Assembly (NCBI GenBank): GCA_021805585.1
Contig: JAJZEY010000571.1
Coordinates: 1 to 7,029, forward strand
Reading direction: 5' to 3'
DNA length: 7,029 bases
From: Planctomycetota bacterium
Lineage (GTDB): Bacteria; Planctomycetota; Phycisphaerae; WQYP01
Shown one piece after another: positions 4,902 to 7,029 of this stretch (position 1 is its first letter; each line of letters starts with the position of its first letter). The notes under the pieces are model-generated. The model did no database searches. It saw only the letters and a program-made list of their open reading frames with translations, and was not told the origin of the DNA. The position numbers and the translations under genes were made by a program.

Positions 4902-7029
4902 TTAATCTCCCTCCGCCGGAGTACCGTCGGTTGCGGCATTGTTCTCATTTAACACGCTTTCAATGGCCTTTATGCCGACGCTACCGGAAGGAATTTTCCG
5001 GTAGTGCCCATACAGGCGGTCGAATGGACAAAGAGCTTTAAAGTCGCAGTGCGCACAGGCTGTTTTCGCACCACATTGAAAAGGGGAAGGCGCGGTTGAA
5101 CCGGACAGAATATCGTCAACAAGGCGTTCCATCGTTTTGCGTGCAATGGCGAGAAGTTGAGCGAATTGTTTTGCCGAAACGCCGTCATGACCGCTTCTGG
5201 CCGACGGACCGCCTTTGGTAAATTTAATGGGAAACCAGTTGCCGCGGTCGTTAAGCACAAGGTCCGATTCCAGCAGGTTGGAAAAGTCGGAAACAAAAAG
5301 TCCGCGGGGCAGGCACGCTTTGTAATATTGCGCATCGGCGGGTGAAATGGCCTGAGTCTCTTTCATTGCCGTCGGCTTGGCCCGTACGAACTGATAAAAC
5401 GCTCCGGCGGGCTGAATGGCCGTGTCATTTGGCAGTCTGGCGTTTTGCAGGGCAAGCAGATAGCCAATCAGTTGCAGGTCCAGTCCGGCCCGCATGAGAA
5501 CAGCGTTGAATGTATGTCCTTTTGAAGTTTTGTAATCCAGCACGATTGCCGCGCCTTCCGGCGTTGTATCCAGCCGGTCAATTTTGCCGCCAACGGGCAA
5601 CAATGTGCCGGCGGCGGTTTTAAGGGAAAATCCGGGAACAAAGGAGGCGGCATTTGGATCGCCAAAAACCTGTTCCACCGCCGTGGGGCGGAACTTATTT
5701 TGCGTCGCCGCCAGCCGATGCGCTTCCAGCAGGAGCAGCAGATTTCGTCGGATGGTGGCCAGCATCACGCGGGTTTCCGGCTGGCTGGTAAACATTTCCT
5801 TTTCCATTGTACTGATTTGGACGGCCATGGCCGCGTCCAGCCGGGCGGCCATGGTTTCCGGCGGCCAGTCGGGCCAGGCGCGGTTGTTATATACAGGAAG
5901 ATCAATAATTACACGATAGAACCGTTCCAGAATCTGGTGGTAGATCTGGCCAAGGGTTATCGGGTCCATCGCCAACTCCGTCCGCGGACGCAGCCCCAGT
6001 GTGTATTTAAGGAAATATTGCAGACGGCAGGCGGCCACGGTCTGAAGCTGTGTGATGCTGACCCGGTCGATCCGGCGTGCCGCCGCGGGTTGACCGGGGG
6101 CGGCGGCCGGGGTTCGATTTTGCGGTGCAAGGCAATCCCATGCCTGTCGAGCGGCCTGGAAAATGGCCGGATCGGTCTGATGCCGCAGCCAGGTATACGC
6201 GGCCAGAAGATCACTGGTCGATTCCCCCGCCTGGTCAAGGTCGCCGCCATTGCGGGCCGCGATCAGGCTGGTCGTTACCCCGTCCAGAATGTCGGTTGCG
6301 CTGGTAGCGAAGGCCAAGCCGGCAATATGTACGGGGCGGGAGGTTACCCCGAAATCCTTTTCCAGCCGGTCAAGGTAAGAACTGGGAATTGTGCGGGCAC
6401 CCTGGGCATCTTTTTGCGGCCAGGTCAGAATCAGTTTTTCGCCGGGGCGGGTGAAGGCAATGTAATCAAAAAATCGGGCCTGTAAAAGATTGTCATCGCT
6501 TCCGGGATTCACGCATCCTTCACTTATGGTGTTCAGCAGCCGCCGTTGGCGGTTATCCAGCATGGAATCTTCCATGGTTACCTTGGGAAATTGCGTTTCC
6601 ACCACGCCCAGAACGATTACCTGCCGCAGTTCCGGATGGCGCGACCGTGTCGCGGAACTGACCAGAACCTGGTCCAGAGCCGGCGGCACCAGCCCAAGCG
6701 TAAGATTTTCGAGTGTGGAAAAAAGCAGTTGGGCGAATTCCGCCGGCGGCATGGGGCCTTCGGGCAGCAGTGTGTGCATTTCCCGCAGGGCCAGCATGGT
6801 TTGCTCCCAAGCCTGTTCATGAATCTGGATCATCTGGGGATTTCCGGCGGCCTGTTCGGCGGAGATCCATTTTTCAAGGGTTTCCTTTACCTTCATTCGT
6901 TCAATTAATTCAAGAAGTGCAGCGGCCAGGCCACCACCGGAAACTGCCGCCGCGTCGGCCTGCGCGCAGGCCAGCCATGGCTGCAATGCCGTGAACAATG
7001 TCCGGCGGGTGCGATTGGCCGCGGTCATT
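4902..7029 (-). CDS. addB: AddB, nuclease/iron-sulfur subunit of AddAB, 3' part (5' end beyond the window)
   Basis: About 708 residues are visible, numbered here from the Met codon at 7028-7026. AddB is AddA's partner; its helicase-like part recognises Chi and its nuclease cuts the 5' strand. The stretch LGLVPPALDQVLVSSATRSR (111-130) followed by IVLGVVETQFP (138-148) matches the middle of AddB. The nuclease is complete: H364 in LGQIYHQILERF, GKID with D484, VLDYKTSK with D498 and K500, and QLIGY (Q519, Y523). The four iron-sulfur cysteines are C334 (in AACRLQYF), then C658, C661 and C667 in a C-x2-C-x5-C array near the C-terminus. Family members usually have about 1000-1200 residues, and the VLGV segment usually lies near residue 600 (here 140). 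So roughly 300-450 residues, including any N-terminal Walker A, should lie past the right edge; the Met at 7028 is probably internal. The gene precedes addA in one operon. Confidence 0.93.
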   Translation of the reverse strand, partial: MTAANRTRRTLFTALQPWLACAQADAAAVSGGGLAAALLELIERMKVKETLEKWISAEQAAGNPQMIQIHEQAWEQTMLALREMHTLLPEGPMPPAEFAQLLFSTLENLTLGLVPPALDQVLVSSATRSRHPELRQVIVLGVVETQFPKVTMEDSMLDNRQRRLLNTISEGCVNPGSDDNLLQARFFDYIAFTRPGEKLILTWPQKDAQGARTIPSSYLDRLEKDFGVTSRPVHIAGLAFATSATDILDGVTTSLIAARNGGDLDQAGESTSDLLAAYTWLRHQTDPAIFQAARQAWDCLAPQNRTPAAAPGQPAAARRIDRVSITQLQTVAACRLQYFLKYTLGLRPRTELAMDPITLGQIYHQILERFYRVIIDLPVYNNRAWPDWPPETMAARLDAAMAVQISTMEKEMFTSQPETRVMLATIRRNLLLLLEAHRLAATQNKFRPTAVEQVFGDPNAASFVPGFSLKTAAGTLLPVGGKIDRLDTTPEGAAIVLDYKTSKGHTFNAVLMRAGLDLQLIGYLLALQNARLPNDTAIQPAGAFYQFVRAKPTAMKETQAISPADAQYYKACLPRGLFVSDFSNLLESDLVLNDRGNWFPIKFTKGGPSARSGHDGVSAKQFAQLLAIARKTMERLVDDILSGSTAPSPFQCGAKTACAHCDFKALCPFDRLYGHYRKIPSGSVGIKAIESVLNENNAATDGTPAEGD
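4907..4914 (-). promoter_or_regulatory. Ribosome binding site of addA, inside the end of addB
   Basis: On the minus strand GGAGGGAG runs from 4914 down to 4907, leaving eight bases between GGAGG and the addA ATG (4901-4899). It is encoded by the last codons of addB (Glu-Gly-Asp). The junction reads GGAGGGAGATTAAATG: stop and start touch without overlap. This fixes the addA start and suggests translational coupling with termination on addB. Confidence 0.85.

Noticed and set aside
5700..6485. 261-codon plus-strand open frame opposite addB
   Set aside because: Antisense to the conserved AddB core, including the first iron-sulfur cysteine; the composition looks like reverse-strand artefact.
4902..7028. 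Taking the ATG at 7028 as the true start of a short 708-residue AddB
   Set aside because: The conserved VLGV segment sits near residue 140 instead of about 600, so the N-terminal motor half must lie outside the window; the ATG at the edge is probably internal.
984..7029. The pair as RecBCD or as a defence-type helicase-nuclease system
   Set aside because: The upstream partner has the AddB nuclease and C-x2-C-x5-C iron-sulfur signature, which RecC lacks, and no defence-associated genes are present; AddAB explains both proteins fully.

Overview
The window reads as ordinary bacterial core genome of moderately high G+C. It holds the end of a translation/transcription gene cluster, one tRNA gene and a DNA-repair operon. 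I found no mobile element, CRISPR array or unknown multi-gene system. The host cannot be fixed from the sequence. The long spacers, the form of the L17 protein and the AddAB-type enzyme would fit Planctomycetota or a related phylum, but that is a low-confidence impression.

Layout, plus strand: positions 1-81 are the last 26 codons of a gene that is probably rpoA (RNA polymerase alpha). They are inferred from an open frame ending in TAA and from the gene that follows. After a 146-base spacer comes rplQ (ribosomal protein L17, 228-662), the usual partner of rpoA. A 167-base spacer then carries two hairpins and a clear sigma70-type promoter (781-808). That promoter drives a tRNA-Gly(GCC) gene (830-901) that ends in T-tracts.

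Layout, minus strand: nearly all the rest is a convergent two-gene operon. The upstream gene is addB, whose 5' part lies beyond the right edge (4902-7029 is its 3' part). It is followed with no spacer (TAA then ATG) by addA (984-4901). Together they encode the AddAB helicase-nuclease, which processes double-strand DNA ends for RecA-dependent recombination. AddA has all the superfamily 1A helicase motifs and a complete C-terminal RecB-type nuclease. The visible part of AddB has its own complete nuclease motifs and the four cysteines of the AddB iron-sulfur cluster. The enzyme therefore looks functional and dual-nuclease.

The addA 3' end points at the tRNA gene across an 82-base gap with no convincing terminator for addA. 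No gap between genes exceeds 300 bases. The observations worth a second look are modest: hairpins without U-tracts at the rpoA and rplQ stop codons, the convergent junction, a low-complexity acidic insert in AddA, and an apparent excess of GAATTC in addAB.
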